Positions 1 to 10,822 of a stretch of 64,000 nt of DNA are shown in pieces; within the stretch, counting starts at the first letter, position 1, and each line of letters starts with the position of its first letter. A model generated the notes under the pieces. The model searched no databases and was not told where the DNA came from. It saw only the letters and a program-made list of their open reading frames with translations. Source of the DNA: Gibbula magus (lineage: Eukaryota; Mollusca; Gastropoda; Trochida; Trochidae); the NCBI GenBank assembly GCA_936450465.1, contig OW388298.1, positions 7,610,035 through 7,674,034 of the forward strand, given 5' to 3'. The translations under genes were made by a program, and so were the position numbers.

Positions 1-295
1 TCTCAAAGGGGCGGCCATTACAAATATTCACACCTGTTTCGTAAAAGTCACAGGCAAACATCCTCGGATGTTAATCAGGATATAATTTTAGCTAAACAGA
101 TGGATAATTGCATATTAAGTTTAACGTTTGATGCTGGTGTAGCTTAATTTGACAGTGATAATGCCAAATACCTACATTTTGCTTTCTGTAACCTATAATG
201 ATATCAGGTGAAAGAACATCCGGTTCAATTACAGGTAATAGTGGTGATTATACCTCCAGGGTAGGATAAGACTGGGCAGAGAAACTCTGTCAGAT

Positions 296-366
296 CACGT
301 GACCAAAAGTAATCAAGTTTTCATATCGCTCTGATACATTTGTTTACTCTTCAAGCTATATAAAAA
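296..366 (+). promoter_or_regulatory. Promoter-like block: E-box plus TATA
   Basis: TCACGTGA (E-box palindrome) is followed about 45 bp later by TGTTTAC (forkhead-like) and then CTATATAAAAAA (TATA-like). Copies B (about 17085-17158) and C (about 34845-34918) keep the order; D keeps the TGTTTACTC and a decayed TATA. No first exon can be assigned downstream, so promoter function is a guess from motif order. Confidence 0.35.
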
Positions 367-1264
367 AAAAGCAATGGTCTACAATAATGACATATCGTGA
401 TGCAAATATCAAAAGTTATATAACGTTTTATTTTGCTGTCCTAAGAAGTAGAATTCATCATGGACAATATTCACCAATACACGTGAACGCATATATTGTT
501 CCTACCACTCATTGCTTCTATTTTACAATATTATTTATCGAATGATTGAATGTTTTAGCAGAAAGCATGTTGATAAAATATCATATCTTGTAATTTATGT
601 CCAGAAACTATTTTAAAACTCAGCAGAACATATCGATTTTATTTACCTACTATCTGCTGGGATGAATATAAAGTAAGTAAGTAAGATCGATACAGGGAAA
701 TTACTTCTCGCATATAACTGACATTTGAAGTGCACACTGTTGCATTTGTGTTGCTTCAGAAATAATATCTTTTGACAACAGCTTAAGCAAATATATTTAG
801 ATATATCCCCAAGTAAACCTATTGTCCCCGACCATGATCGGCGAGTGGGCTGAAGTACCAATCACGCGTTGGAGCAAACTAACTGGTTCTAAGTCTGGTT
901 CTAAGGAACCACTTCAGACCTGGTGTACAGCAATGTTTAAAGACTCTTAGAGCACGTATAGGAAACAAACGACACATATTGAAGCAAATAACTAATGTGT
1001 TGGTATCTTAACAATTGTCTTTGCTCCGTAACTAAGTTCTCAATCCTTGGATAGAGGCGATGTGCGCAAGTGAACCGTAGAGTAGCAAATGGACGTAAGC
1101 TAGTTATTTGAAAGGCCAATACAGAAACGTGAGTCTGCGCCTAATGGCAGAATTAGTTGTACAATCCACATTAAAACAACGGTACACTGACTGCTTTAAG
1201 GTCAACTGTACACGTGAAACAAGAGTATGAACAAATGTGTCGTCATGACATTGTACAATCATGG

Positions 1265-1370
1265 ACTCTTGTAGAGGTCAATGTCGGTTATTATTGACCT
1301 GAGTAAAACAATATTGACCGAGCTTGTTTTACTCAGGTCAATGAAAACCGATATTGACCTCTACAAGAGT
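1265..1370. repeat. Imperfect palindrome / fold-back, copy A
   Basis: Arms of 47 bp (1265-1311 and 1324-1370) around a 12-base loop. The outer arm begins ACTCTTGTAGAGGTCAAT and is matched by ATTGACCTCTACAAGAGT. Five GGTCAAT/ATTGACC-type half sites lie in it. No target duplication is identified, so it may be a fold-back element or a hairpin. Confidence 0.8.
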
Positions 1371-1489
1371 GCATAATTGTTTTATCATATGGTTCAAAGA
1401 AAATATATCTAGAAAGAATGGAGCTTCTTTACCAAATGACTTGCAGCAATAATTAATGTAACGTCATTGAGCACACGCATCACTGACCC

Positions 1490-1639
1490 CACGAAGAATC
1501 TGTAAGTGTTGTGATGAATGATTTTGAGAAGAAACAACTAGTACATACGAGGAGGGCTAAACATTACCTTTTCTTTAACATTCACGTCGACAAAAGGGAT
1601 AATGTTCAGCTGGAAATGCCGACATCAAAGGTTACGTAA
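1490..1639 (+). CDS. Candidate ORF EESVSVVMNDFEKK, copy A
   Basis: Frame HEESVSVVMNDFEKKQLV, HTRRAKHYLFFNIHVDK, RDNVQLEMPTSKVT, TAA. Copy C (35447-35599) aligns with one 3-bp in-frame difference (KQNY for KHY) and the same stop, and there the frame extends upstream to 35339. Copy B is broken (MTLC then stop at about 18320). About seven of nine A/C differences change residues. It is followed directly by the CRE-like cluster. Low confidence. Confidence 0.2.
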   Translation, partial: HEESVSVVMNDFEKKQLVHTRRAKHYLFFNIHVDKRDNVQLEMPTSKVT

Positions 1640-1960
1640 ATGTTGCTATGCATTACGTAACGATGGTTGTCATGACGTCACAAAGATATTACGTCAACAA
1701 TGGGTCAATATCAAAGTTGATTGATAGGTCCATTGTTCCCAAGTCAATATCGTTTTCTATGGACTGTCATGAGACCGTCTTTGGACCAATCAGAACTTGT
1801 AAAAACCTTCGATCATATAATAATATATTATGGCCCTTTTACACCCGTGAAAAATATTGAAGTGTAGTTTTATTAAGATCACACTTGAGTAATGACGTCA
1901 CAATAATGTGCAGTTGTGACGTCATAATAGTTGTACTGCCGTCACAATGTTACATGACGC
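1640..1960. promoter_or_regulatory. CRE-like TGACGTCA cluster
   Basis: Three perfect palindromic TGACGTCA sites (1673-1680, 1893-1900, 1917-1924) plus several half sites (TTACGTCA, CCGTCACA, TTACGTAA) and a CCAAT at 1778, all within 320 bp. TGACGTCA is the consensus for CREB/ATF bZIP proteins. Some sites decayed in B and C, but copy D keeps GTGACGTCATAATAG at about 59366. A regulatory role is inferred from motif density only. Confidence 0.4.
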
Positions 1961-2147
1961 GCAGAATCAAAGCTTCAGCATTATGTCTGCGTTTCGATTG
2001 ATTAATGCTTGTTAGTAATAAAGCAGAATACTTATTTTCTTCACGGAAATGACATTTCGATTAAACCCCTAAAGGTCTTGCATTGACTTCTAGGTGGTAA
2101 ATGCCCATGTATATACTACAAAAATAAAGAACTGAATAGACACTTAC

Positions 2148-2217
2148 TAAATGTGTATCCCTGCATCAACTGACGAGTCATTCACCTTATATACGCCATT
2201 TAGGTACTCCATGAAAT
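2148..2217 (-). CDS. Candidate 70-nt internal exon, copy A
   Basis: On the minus strand: acceptor CCGTTTTGCAG, 70 nt, donor TTA/GTAAGTG. Only one frame is open: FMEYLNGVYKVNDSSV then DAG, ending mid-codon (phase 1 entry, phase 2 exit). Near the donor this copy differs from B, C and D by four bases (IHI for TLD). All four copies are 70 nt with no indels. It could instead be a conserved regulatory or RNA element, since most differences change the amino acid. No family recognised. Confidence 0.35.
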
Positions 2218-2520
2218 CTGCAAAACGGTATGAATAAAATTAGATTATATAATAAAAATATATAATGTGTATAATGTTAAATATTACCACAGAAAATTGT
2301 ATTAGATGGACTTTAAAATAAAATAAATGATGCACTGTTGTGGCTTAAGTGCATTCCTTTATCAACAGGACATATAGCCAATAGGGTATTATTGATGGTG
2401 ACAATGCGGTTCGTAAAACTCAATTCTTCCAACCTTACCTCCATTACAAATAGGCTTCATTTTACGATTCTCACTAAATCAACAAGTGTTAAAAGTTCAC
2501 AACACAGTAACCATCATTAT

Positions 2521-2746
2521 TAGGGGTGAAACGGTTCACAACTACAGTAGTTGAACCGCAGTATTTTGCCTTTGGTATGGTATACAGTTCAAACTAATTT
2601 TTAAGAAAAACATGTGATTTGTTATAGTTCAGTTTACATATTGACAGACCTTCTTGGTTTTTTACTGAACCAAAACTGTACCGAAACGAGGGTACTGTAC
2701 AGCAATATGTACTACATAGAAGCTCAAGCGTACCATTTCACCCCTA
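2521..2746. mobile_element. hAT-type MITE, copy A
   Basis: A 226-bp element with terminal inverted repeats TAGGGGTGAAACGGT / ACCATTTCACCCCTA (one mismatch). It is flanked by 8-bp direct repeats ATCATTAT (2513-2520) and ATCAGTAT (2747-2754). An 8-bp duplication with T/CAGGGG-type ends is the hallmark of hAT transposons. It contains no transposase, so it is non-autonomous. Just inside the left end is a hairpin, CGGTTCA-n-ACTACAGTAGT-TGAACCG. The empty site in copy D (59884-59891) confirms the borders. Confidence 0.85.
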
Positions 2747-2896
2747 ATCAGTATATATATCCAAAATATTTAAACCGACTTCTATCTGGTAAGAAATATA
2801 TGCCTATCACACAGGTGAAGAAACTTCGGTTTAGAGAACCCGCTGAATGCTCAACACCACTGCTGATTGCACAACGAACTTTGATTAAAACAAATC

Positions 2897-3035
2897 TGAA
2901 TTGTATTAGATGGACTATAATTTTTTTTTAAAATGATGCACCGTTGTTCTTTGAGTGCATTCCTTTATCAACAGGACACTTAGTCAATAGGGTATTATTG
3001 TCTGTGACAATGCGGTTCATAAGACTCAAGTCTAT
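2897..3035. repeat. Templated 140-bp duplication in copy A
   Basis: 2897-3035 repeats 2294-2433 at about 90% identity (TTGTATTAGATGGACT... to GCGGTTC-TAA-ACTCAA). It sits in place of about 10 bp between ...TTGATTAAAACAAATC and TATCCAGGCCAAG, which are joined by AGGATTCCGT in B. Private to A; it looks like a repair event copying a nearby template. Confidence 0.85.
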
Positions 3036-3930
3036 CCAGGCCAAGAAAGTGTCCCACTTGTAACAGAGGTTACGACGGGGAAACCAACTCAATGTGGCAA
3101 CAAGAATATGCCTCGAATGATGACCCAAAGATACAATACAATCTGAATACAGAAATGCTATTTTTTTGGTAACATCGTATCAGTTTTTGATAAAGTTATT
3201 CTGTAAAGGTTTTATATAATTGTGACTTCAGTAAAAGTTTCAAAGTTGTAAATGCACTGCCAACATAAGTTGGTATGTTCGGTGTTCTTCCTTCTCTGTG
3301 TACATTGATTGTAAACTAGTCATTTATTTTATGATTCAATATTGCAACACTGTGTAAAGTGTCTCCATGCAAGTTAAGCAAATATTAAGTCTGCAGGAAA
3401 GTATCATATAATGAAGCATTTACCAGCATGAGGGTCCGTCTAATCACCAAATAACACGTTTTTAAAAATTCCTGTCTGCAAATTATAAAGATATAGATAT
3501 AGAGATTAAAAAGATATTTAAGGAAAGGTCTTACAAAATCAGATTCCTTCAAGTCTGATGTGGGTGTTTACTCACACTAATGCTGTATGAAGTAACGGGA
3601 AAACAGAATACATAATAAGATCTTCATGGCGTCTACCAATGTAATATTGTCAGAGAATCAAGTAGGACTAGTATCAAATGTTGTAATTGCCCATTTGTAG
3701 TCTAGGGTTCACTTGTTTTTCATCCGATAAGTTAATTCGCCAAACTTGTTGTCTGACAACTAAACTAACTTAAACCTTGCGGCATTTATGTTAAACCATG
3801 TCCTGCTTGTAAGATATTACTTAGATAAGAATTACGATGTTTGTATTAGCTAGAACACCATCAGGGCGGTGAATGTCGCTGTTGTGGATACAGTTAGGTC
3901 TGATTACTTAGGTAGAAAAAATGCTTATAT

Positions 3931-4128
3931 CTACTTTAAAACATAGGTTGGAAATCCACCGTTGCCTAATTTAGAACACAACGTCATAGACAAAGCGTAA
4001 CGTCGTACCATTGTCTGTGACATTACGTCAGCAAGACGAGGTGTATTTTGTATGAAAAATATGAACACGCGAAGACTAGTAGTTCCTGCCAACATTGCTC
4101 GTTGCATCTTAATTAAATAGTCAGGCAC
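3931..4128 (-). CDS. 65-66-codon ORF shared by copies A-C
   Basis: Minus-strand frame containing RAMLAGTTSLR, FIFFIQNTP, MSQTM, RYALSMTLCSKLGNGGF and YVLK, with the same stop in B (20981-21181) and C (37876-38076). It has no indels, but nearly all differences change residues. Copy D has lost its central part. Weak hydrophobic stretch (VFIFFI). Function unknown; may be chance. Confidence 0.18.
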   Translation of the reverse strand: MPDYLIKMQRAMLAGTTSLRVFIFFIQNTPRLADVMSQTMVRRYALSMTLCSKLGNGGFPTYVLK

Positions 4129-5961
4129 TCAGTCCTAAATAGGAGATACTATGTCCTTACGTTTGAGACACTTAACTCTACATAGGAGCTACTAAGCGCT
4201 TCGGAGGAAATGCTGTCTTGAAGAGAAGATACGAAACTTGGGTCACTCTGACATCACAAGAGGAAAGCAGAGTTTACAATAGGTCAGCTGCCTTGACCTT
4301 CCTCTATAATAGATTTCATGCTGGAATGGTTCCAGAGATGTTCCATGTTTCACATCATTAGCTAATTAGCTGATCAGTCGAACACGACCACGTGTACAGG
4401 TGACTTTGTTTTACTTCTCAGTGCATGCCCTCGATGTCAATTTCACAATAGCATGGTTTGCACGTGCATCACCTTATAAGGGAATTAAAATGTGCAAACA
4501 GAACAAAATCTTGCATGTTAATATCACATATGATGTCTGCTTCATACAATAACAACATCGGTTTGGTCTACTACTACATTTGTACAATTTTTATGTATTG
4601 TGTATAATATGTTACGATGTCTCAAACGAAGGACGCGTCTTTTGGGTTGAATTCGTTGATGTTAACACAATGTCACGTTCATTTTTGCCGAATAAAGACA
4701 ACCCGTGTGACATTTCCCTTTTGTATTGTCCTTCATCATGGCAGAAAATGAATTAATACATGCCAATGTATGATTTAGTTGTCATACTTATGTTGTGATT
4801 CCGACCTTCAACAGGAACAAGACTATTTTCGTGTCAAACTGGCAGTTCATATGTCAGCGAATTTAAACAGTCTATACTTGAGCATACAATCTAGCCTTGT
4901 GTACATGTCAGCAACGTCAATTTCACAATTCGCTTAAGCACGATTTGCATGTGCACATGGAAATCAAAACACGACCTCCAATATTTTGTCAGTAGAGAAT
5001 ACATGCTAGGTTCACTGAATGTAGCTTTGCATGTCAAATACTATTTCTGACCATTGTTTAAGCACAGCATATATTCTGTTACAGATAAACCGTTATACTT
5101 GTTGTACGTAGTAATAAATGCCATCCCATTCCTTCTCCAATGTTGAAGCAATCGTTCTGTGTTGTTTTATTGAACATTATGATAGGTCATTTAGCATTGA
5201 ATTTGTGTTTATTCTTAAACCGTTAAAGACTATCTAGATGGTATTAATAAACATTGATGAAAAGAAAATTGTGATAACCACTTTATACTCTCTATTTTGA
5301 TAGGACTATGTTCCGTTTCTTCTATAGTCTCATAAAATTAAACATGAGTTCTAAAGAATATATTTGGTGACGTTATCCATGAAAATAAAGTCACTTGCAA
5401 TCAATGCCACCACATTTTTCACAGTAAAAACTTAAAAACTGTTGTTGTATTCTAATTGTCATTGATAAGAAAATATTGTAAAGATCTTGTCATAAATTCA
5501 TTCATGAGAGTATGATAAAAAATGTACATTCATTTTCATGACTGTTCTATTCTAAAGTCGGTTATCAGATGACTTTTTAGTTTGGCATGATTGTTTTGCA
5601 GTTATGTTACAAAAAGTGGGAAATGTAGAAAATGATTTAATGAAATATGTTGGCGACCTAAATTATCCCTTTTGTCTTTCATTCGTTGGCGTATCATCAC
5701 TGTATGACATTATAACGCAAAACAAAAGTCTTCCTATCTCTCTCGATACCAAAACAACCTTTTTTAATATGAAACATGAAAATTAAGCCTGTTTCAGACT
5801 GTATTACCTGTGGAATTGAATATTATGTTTTTTAGGTGATGTTTCTTGTGCAAGTCAGTTTAAATCCCCTTTTCTCTCGATGAATAGAACAACATCATAC
5901 CTGATAGCTGACAGCCATAAATAAATCATACATACCTCTCAAATTGTGTATATTTTTACAG

Positions 5962-6078
5962 AACAGTAACATTATAATAGCCAGTCCAGTATGCACTTCT
6001 CGGGAAAGAATACAAACACCACGGGCAAAAACGAAAAAGTGCTTTCTGTTTCCTAAAAAGCACTTGGAAACCTACTAA
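5962..6078 (+). CDS. Candidate terminal exon with ETY stop, copies A-C
   Basis: Acceptor TATTTTTACAG/A at 5961, then 38 codons (NSNIIIASPVCTSRERIQ, TPRAKTKKCFLF, PKKHLETY) and TAA. Copy B (23060-23176) has the same length and stop; copy C (39507-39629) has a 6-bp in-frame insertion (PDRKKH) and the same stop. Frame preservation across an indel argues for coding, but six of seven A/B differences change the amino acid, which argues for relaxed or absent constraint. Basic, with two cysteines. Function unknown. Confidence 0.25.
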   Translation, partial: NSNIIIASPVCTSRERIQTPRAKTKKCFLFPKKHLETY

Positions 6079-6238
6079 AAAAACCTTCTGCCTGACAAGG
6101 TCAAGATGACCCAGATGTATATATTTCATTAGGACAGTTATAGAAATATATAAAGTAACTTGCATTTGATCCTTGGAAAACTCTTGCATGGTAAAGAATC
6201 ATTACAACTCGACTCTTAACGTTAGACAATCTACGTCG

Positions 6239-6367
6239 TATCGACTTGTACTAAGAATCTGCTTTGTCAGAAATGAAAATGTGGAAAGTAAGGTGGAAAC
6301 AGCAGAGCTGGACAAAATATACGATGGAGTGATATATTTTCATTTATCCTTACTGAATAGTTTCTAA
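6239..6367 (+). CDS. Candidate exon/ORF CFVRNENVES, copies A-C
   Basis: Open frame YRLVLRICFVRNENVES, KVETAELDKIYDGVIYF, HLSLLNSF, stop. In B (23352-23462) and C (39815-39946) it could start at an ATG (MYRLVLR). The reversed inverted copy (about 56410-56480) reads CFARKEDVER here, with conservative replacements. A donor-like AAA/GTAAGG (GTAAGT in C) lies within it, so the true exon might end there. No domain recognised. Confidence 0.22.
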   Translation, partial: YRLVLRICFVRNENVESKVETAELDKIYDGVIYFHLSLLNSF

Positions 6368-7726
6368 TTTATCAATATCTGTATCATTGTAATATTTGAG
6401 ACACTTATTCATTTTAATGTCGGTAATCGTAATATTGATTTTACCCTACATGTACTGTTCAACGGAGGTCACACGCAGATAACAACACAGTGAGTCACAG
6501 GGAACCATAATTAACACCTGGCAAGTTCGGAATATATGCAAAGTGTCGTTAATTACTCTATTATCGGCAAAAACAGTCAAACATAGCAGACATGTAGGAG
6601 TGACCCATTTTTCCAAGCATGTTTTATTCAATGATATCTTTCATTCATCCATGAATGTCCATCGAGTAACACAGATACTGGGAATAGTAGTGAATATTTA
6701 ATAACAGAAAACAAAAGCAATAATGATAGGTCTCCAAGGGATGTACACACAGTATATACAGCCTACTTTCCTTTCAAACTAGTTCTTCACATCCGTTCAC
6801 AGCGCTTCTTTAAGATCCACGTGGCTGAATAATCACATTGCCTTAACAGCTCAGTGGGAAAGGGGGAAATATTTACTCCTATTTCTGCTGAAATGACACC
6901 TTGCTTGTACTGAAATTGACTTTGCTGCGAAAATATGTGTTATTCTATTGTTGCTCTATAAGTGTACATGCAATATAGTCGCATTAACAAAATCAACATT
7001 TTCATGTGTAGTTGCTCCTGTTCTCTAATTGAGACCTGCTTGACATATTTTGAATAACGTTGACTTTGACTGGTTGTTAATCACTTACACAAAGTTCAAT
7101 TAAGTCAATACTGAGACATGCTGTTTGACAAGTGCTTCTTGAAATGTCTGTGTTTTTACCAAAGTTTCACTCTCATTTTTTTCAACGAAAATGTTTCTTT
7201 CTACTGTTCGTTAAATGGTTCCCTGTTTTTTCCACTGCATTGCATCGGTGGGAAAAAGGCAGTTATTTTTACGCCACCAATGTGTTTAAACTTTTGCCTG
7301 TTAAAGATTTCATGTCACGTACATGTGTGAATTAAAAAAGGTATTTAATCACTGAATATTTTTTAATTCGTTTGTTCTTGTGTTCTTCATTTCCTCTTTT
7401 TAAAAACGACCATCGGATGTGCATTTAGTTTGCACTTGACACTTGTTTTATTATGTATTTTTAATTACTAGTTTACACAATTTTTACAACCATTTTGGAA
7501 AGAAAGGTGTTGATCATATATAATAGACTCCTCCATACTACCAGATATGACTTGTAACGATAGAAGATTTATTCGAATTTTAGTATTATAACAAGTCTTA
7601 ATTGATTAAGTGCTAACGCAGATTACCCAGTTCGCAACAAGAGTCAACACAGAAGACAATGATAGATGTAACGGAAGGCCTAAAGCTGATTTTACTGATT
7701 TGAAACTCATTGATACGGCCTTACAG

Positions 7727-7828
7727 ATCACTATAGCCGTCATAGCAGTAATTGTAAAAACCAAACCCGGTCTCAATATGTCAACTAATACACATTTCGT
7801 GATGGATAAATGTCAATTTAGTGTCAAG
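7727..7828 (+). CDS. Candidate internal exon 1, copy A (34 codons)
   Basis: 102 nt bounded by acceptor CGGCCTTACAG/AT and donor GTCAAG/GTATAG. It translates as ITIAVIAVIVKTKPGL followed by NMSTNTHFVMDKCQFSVK, whole codons at both ends (phase 0). Copies B (24928), C (41396) and the inverted copy (minus, 52629-52528) have exactly 102 open nucleotides here. The upstream frame is also open in A (from about 7610) but is stopped by TAG in B and C, so I place the start at the acceptor. Differences are often conservative (I/V, T/A). B and C have lost the AG of the acceptor (TTATATATG). No family recognised. Confidence 0.42.
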
Positions 7829-7908
7829 GTATAGCGAACTTGCCGATTTCAGGAAAAGTTATATTTGAATGAGATTTTATCAGTATAATTATTCATGGGT
7901 TTCTTCAG

Positions 7909-8001
7909 ATATCTCAGCTGGAGAGAAGGTTAGCGCAGTTCAAACGAGTTTCAATAGAACAAGAGTTAATATTTTCCAGAAATAGATCCCAATGGTTATA
8001 G
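7909..8001 (+). CDS. Candidate terminal exon 2, copy A (30 codons + stop)
   Basis: It follows exon 1 after an 80-bp intron with a good acceptor (GGGTTTCTTCAG/AT). In phase 0 with exon 1 it reads ISQLERRLAQFKRVSIEQ, then ELIFSRNRSQWL and a TAG stop. The first half is a charged heptad-like helix (L at 4, 8; basic on one face), possibly a short coiled coil. The same frame, length and splice site occur in B and C. The inverted copy extends six residues because TAG is TCA. Variation is conservative (A/V, E/D, I/M, R/K), plus one synonymous change. This is the most gene-like block in the window; product unknown. Confidence 0.45.
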   Translation: MSQLERRLAQFKRVSIEQELIFSRNRSQWL

Positions 8002-9299
8002 ATGTCGATTTCCATTGAGTTCTCAAAAGGGGATTCGAGAGGAAGGGATGTTAATGCAATATCCCCATTATGTTGAAGAAATAGTGGAGAAAAACTAGTC
8101 CCTATGTATCGATTGCAAGCCTATATAGCATAATCAATGTAATCTTACTAAAGGCACTATGTACTATGCAGTTTCTTTCATGGCACTGTGTTGGTCATTT
8201 GGCGAGTCCAAGACTGCCAGTGGCATAAGGCTGTCTTCTGTCAGATTCCTGTCCAGATAAATGGCTGACCTTGGCTCTGATGATAATGATACAATAGCAG
8301 CAAGTTATCAAGACACACTAGGTAGAACAACTGAGGAAGGTTTTCAGAAAGCTCTATTTGAGTTAGTGTTGCTTTGTGACGCTATCAATAATACAGTAAT
8401 GACATAAACACAATTGTCGTTAAATCGCGTAATATACATTGGATAATAACGTTTAATGTCCTGGTGTTAAGTTTTTATCATCCATATTTCGCACCCTCTA
8501 CCTCTCCTAGATTGAGGAAATATAATATTTACTGTAATTGAAAAACGTAATACTGACTTGCTAGAAAGCTCATATGGGCTTCATAAAACTGTACTTAAAT
8601 ATTAGTATCGACTGTAGAATTCATATTAAATTTTTTTGTAAAATTTACAATTTCTTTTAGAACCTCTGTTATGTATACATTTCACAGACATATATTGCAC
8701 AAAGGAATGAAATTGTTCAATGTAACAAACCGGTAATGCACAGCGTTTTTATCAGTGATATATTGCAGTCTTTATTGTCCATTAGCATAAATCATTTGGG
8801 TCATATGACAGAGCTTTGAGATTATATATACAATACAAATGGATAGAACTTTGTTGAACACACTGTCATGGAGAAATTAACCTTTCAAGCATACATATGG
8901 ATTGCAGCCAGTGTTGCACTCTATAATCAGTCAAAATATGTATATCGCGTGCTACATTCATGATTGGTTATGGTGAGGATGCGAAATAATGGGAACAATG
9001 CTTCTAGAAAAGGTTGACAAAGATTTTATTCTGTATTAAGATCAAGGTCAAAGTGGACTGCAGTGAGAAATTGAACAGCCGCGTCATCTAGACGTAGAAT
9101 GGGTATAATTAATTCGGACAAAAATCACATGATACTTCAAGTGTAAGGTGGTCGGAAGATCATAATAAATATCCATTTTAAGGCAAGGCACTGCTAACTT
9201 TACATTATTACCCCCCAACAAATATATTTTCGGTGCTTCAGGCGACCATATAGGTCAGTACTGTCAGTTTCCAGGTACCCATGTAAACAGGAATGAAGC

Positions 9300-9430
9300 A
9301 GCTTGCATAGGGACACAAGGCAGTATGACCCAAGTCATAAAGTTTTGGTCTTTCAGTAAGTAAGCGAACTCGATCATTTGGTGTGACAGGGCAATGTGTT
9401 AACCACTGTACCACTGTGATGTCAATCTTT
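9300..9430 (-). mobile_element. Possible old tRNA-like SINE remnant
   Basis: Read on the minus strand the block contains TGGTACAGTGGTTAACACATTG, close to the SINE A-box region, and then GAGTTCGCTTAC, a weak B-box match about 35 bp further on. It is present in A and B (26835-26950, and again in the local duplicate at 27243). There is no clear tail or target duplication, so this is a suggestion only. Confidence 0.3.
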
Positions 9431-10541
9431 ATGTTCTAGATGTTTCCGATAAACTGCTTTTAAAACTTTTCCAGTTAAGGGTTATTAATGATTGCCCTCG
9501 TTTACACTTGAATTATCTCCATGTACTAAAGTATTGTATATGGCAGTGAGAAGGGGGACTTAATCTTCTGGTTTACAAGTAGAAGCTCCTTCTCTGTTGT
9601 GCAGGTACATTTCCGGAAGGAAGCTACTAGACACGCAATCTCGTTTCAACCAGACCGTACTAAACTCCTACATCAGATCATCCCCCATGCGGTAAAGAAT
9701 CTCATGTTGGATCGCTAAATGTCGGTCTTGCTAAGTCTTTTCAATTCATTCAGAATTGTGAAATGCAGAGATGCCTCGTTACATTACTTTTTATGTTGCC
9801 AAGGTCGTTCTTTATCGAACAATGTATGTTCATAATAATTAGTATGCACTTGTGATGTCGTCATAATGGCCTGACGCTCCTTTTATTTGTCAGTAATGGA
9901 CATTTATTTGTTCAAGGTTTTTAAACTAGACATTTCTTTCGTTGCAATTTACTAAAATAAATGTTTTAATTAGCAATAATTTGTGTTCAATTTAAGTAGG
10001 TGAATGCTCTCGTAACTCTGCGTTTCTTTTAAAAAAACTATAAAAAAACGTATCGGAACCTCAGGTTTTACCCTTATTGTTTTTAAGGATTGGAGAGTTA
10101 TGAGGTCATTCACTATACAGAACATACGTTGTGGTTGAAGTTTAATAAAAATGAAAGTACTTTTATATTTTAGCTTTAAATCAATTTAAAAAAGAGAGTA
10201 GCTCATTATCTACGATAAAGAAGTTGCACCCGAGGTCAAGCAGCCAGGCAGACATTAAACTGTTCCTCTTCACTGGAGACGAGGATACGAGTTACAATAA
10301 ACACTTTTACATTCTTTGATCAGTATAGCATATTGTAGCTTGAAATGGATATCAAATTGATGAAACTCCCGTAAAACATGTTATTAGGTTAATATACAAG
10401 TAATACATTCAACCATTTAACACTGTTTTAGATGTCTAGGACTACAGACGGAATCAAGAACACCAACATCCAAACAAGCATCTTGAAAACGTGAATCGAT
10501 GTTAAACTTGATATATAGAGGAAATCTGTCTTTTCTTGACT

Positions 10542-10612
10542 AATACCATGTTTATCTCATCGAGTGAGGTAGAAAACTTTTCTACCTCACTCGATGAGAT
10601 AAACATGGTATT
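10542..10612. repeat. Perfect 35-bp palindrome, 1-base spacer
   Basis: 10542-10576 (AATACCATGTTTATCTCATC...) is the exact reverse complement of 10578-10612, separated by one C. Such a near-spacerless perfect inverted repeat would extrude as a cruciform. In copy B only the left arm (28471-28503) exists, and the sequence after it differs (GGTTATATTTTCACAAG) for about 25 bp before homology resumes at GGAGCAGCCCGTCACC. Confidence 0.95.
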
Positions 10613-10728
10613 TGTTTAGAATTGACGGATATTCTATTTATTATATGATGTTATCCTTGTAATTGCGTCCGAAAAGGGCAGTTTTCTCGCCGAACGGCCG
10701 CTAGGAGCAGCCCGTCACCACAGCAACA

Positions 10729-10822
10729 CTAGTGACGTCATAAGCCAATTCGCCGCATGAGACCATTGTTTTATGACGTCAAATTATATCAGTCACTGTT
10801 CGCAGTGAAAATATAAGTAGCT
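10729..10822 (+). promoter_or_regulatory. Promoter-like block: two CREs, CCAAT, TATA
   Basis: TGACGTCA at 10733-10740 and 10774-10781, CCAAT at 10745-10749 and ATATAAG at about 10810, in the classical order and spacing of a CRE/CCAAT/TATA promoter. Copy B repeats it almost unchanged from about 28556. The inverted copy and C lack it. No transcript evidence. Confidence 0.35.

Noticed and set aside
9180..9260. GGCAAGGCACT...GGTACC as a second, larger SINE body
   Set aside because: The motif order and orientation do not match known tRNA-SINE bodies, so only the A/B-box-like part is listed, at low confidence.
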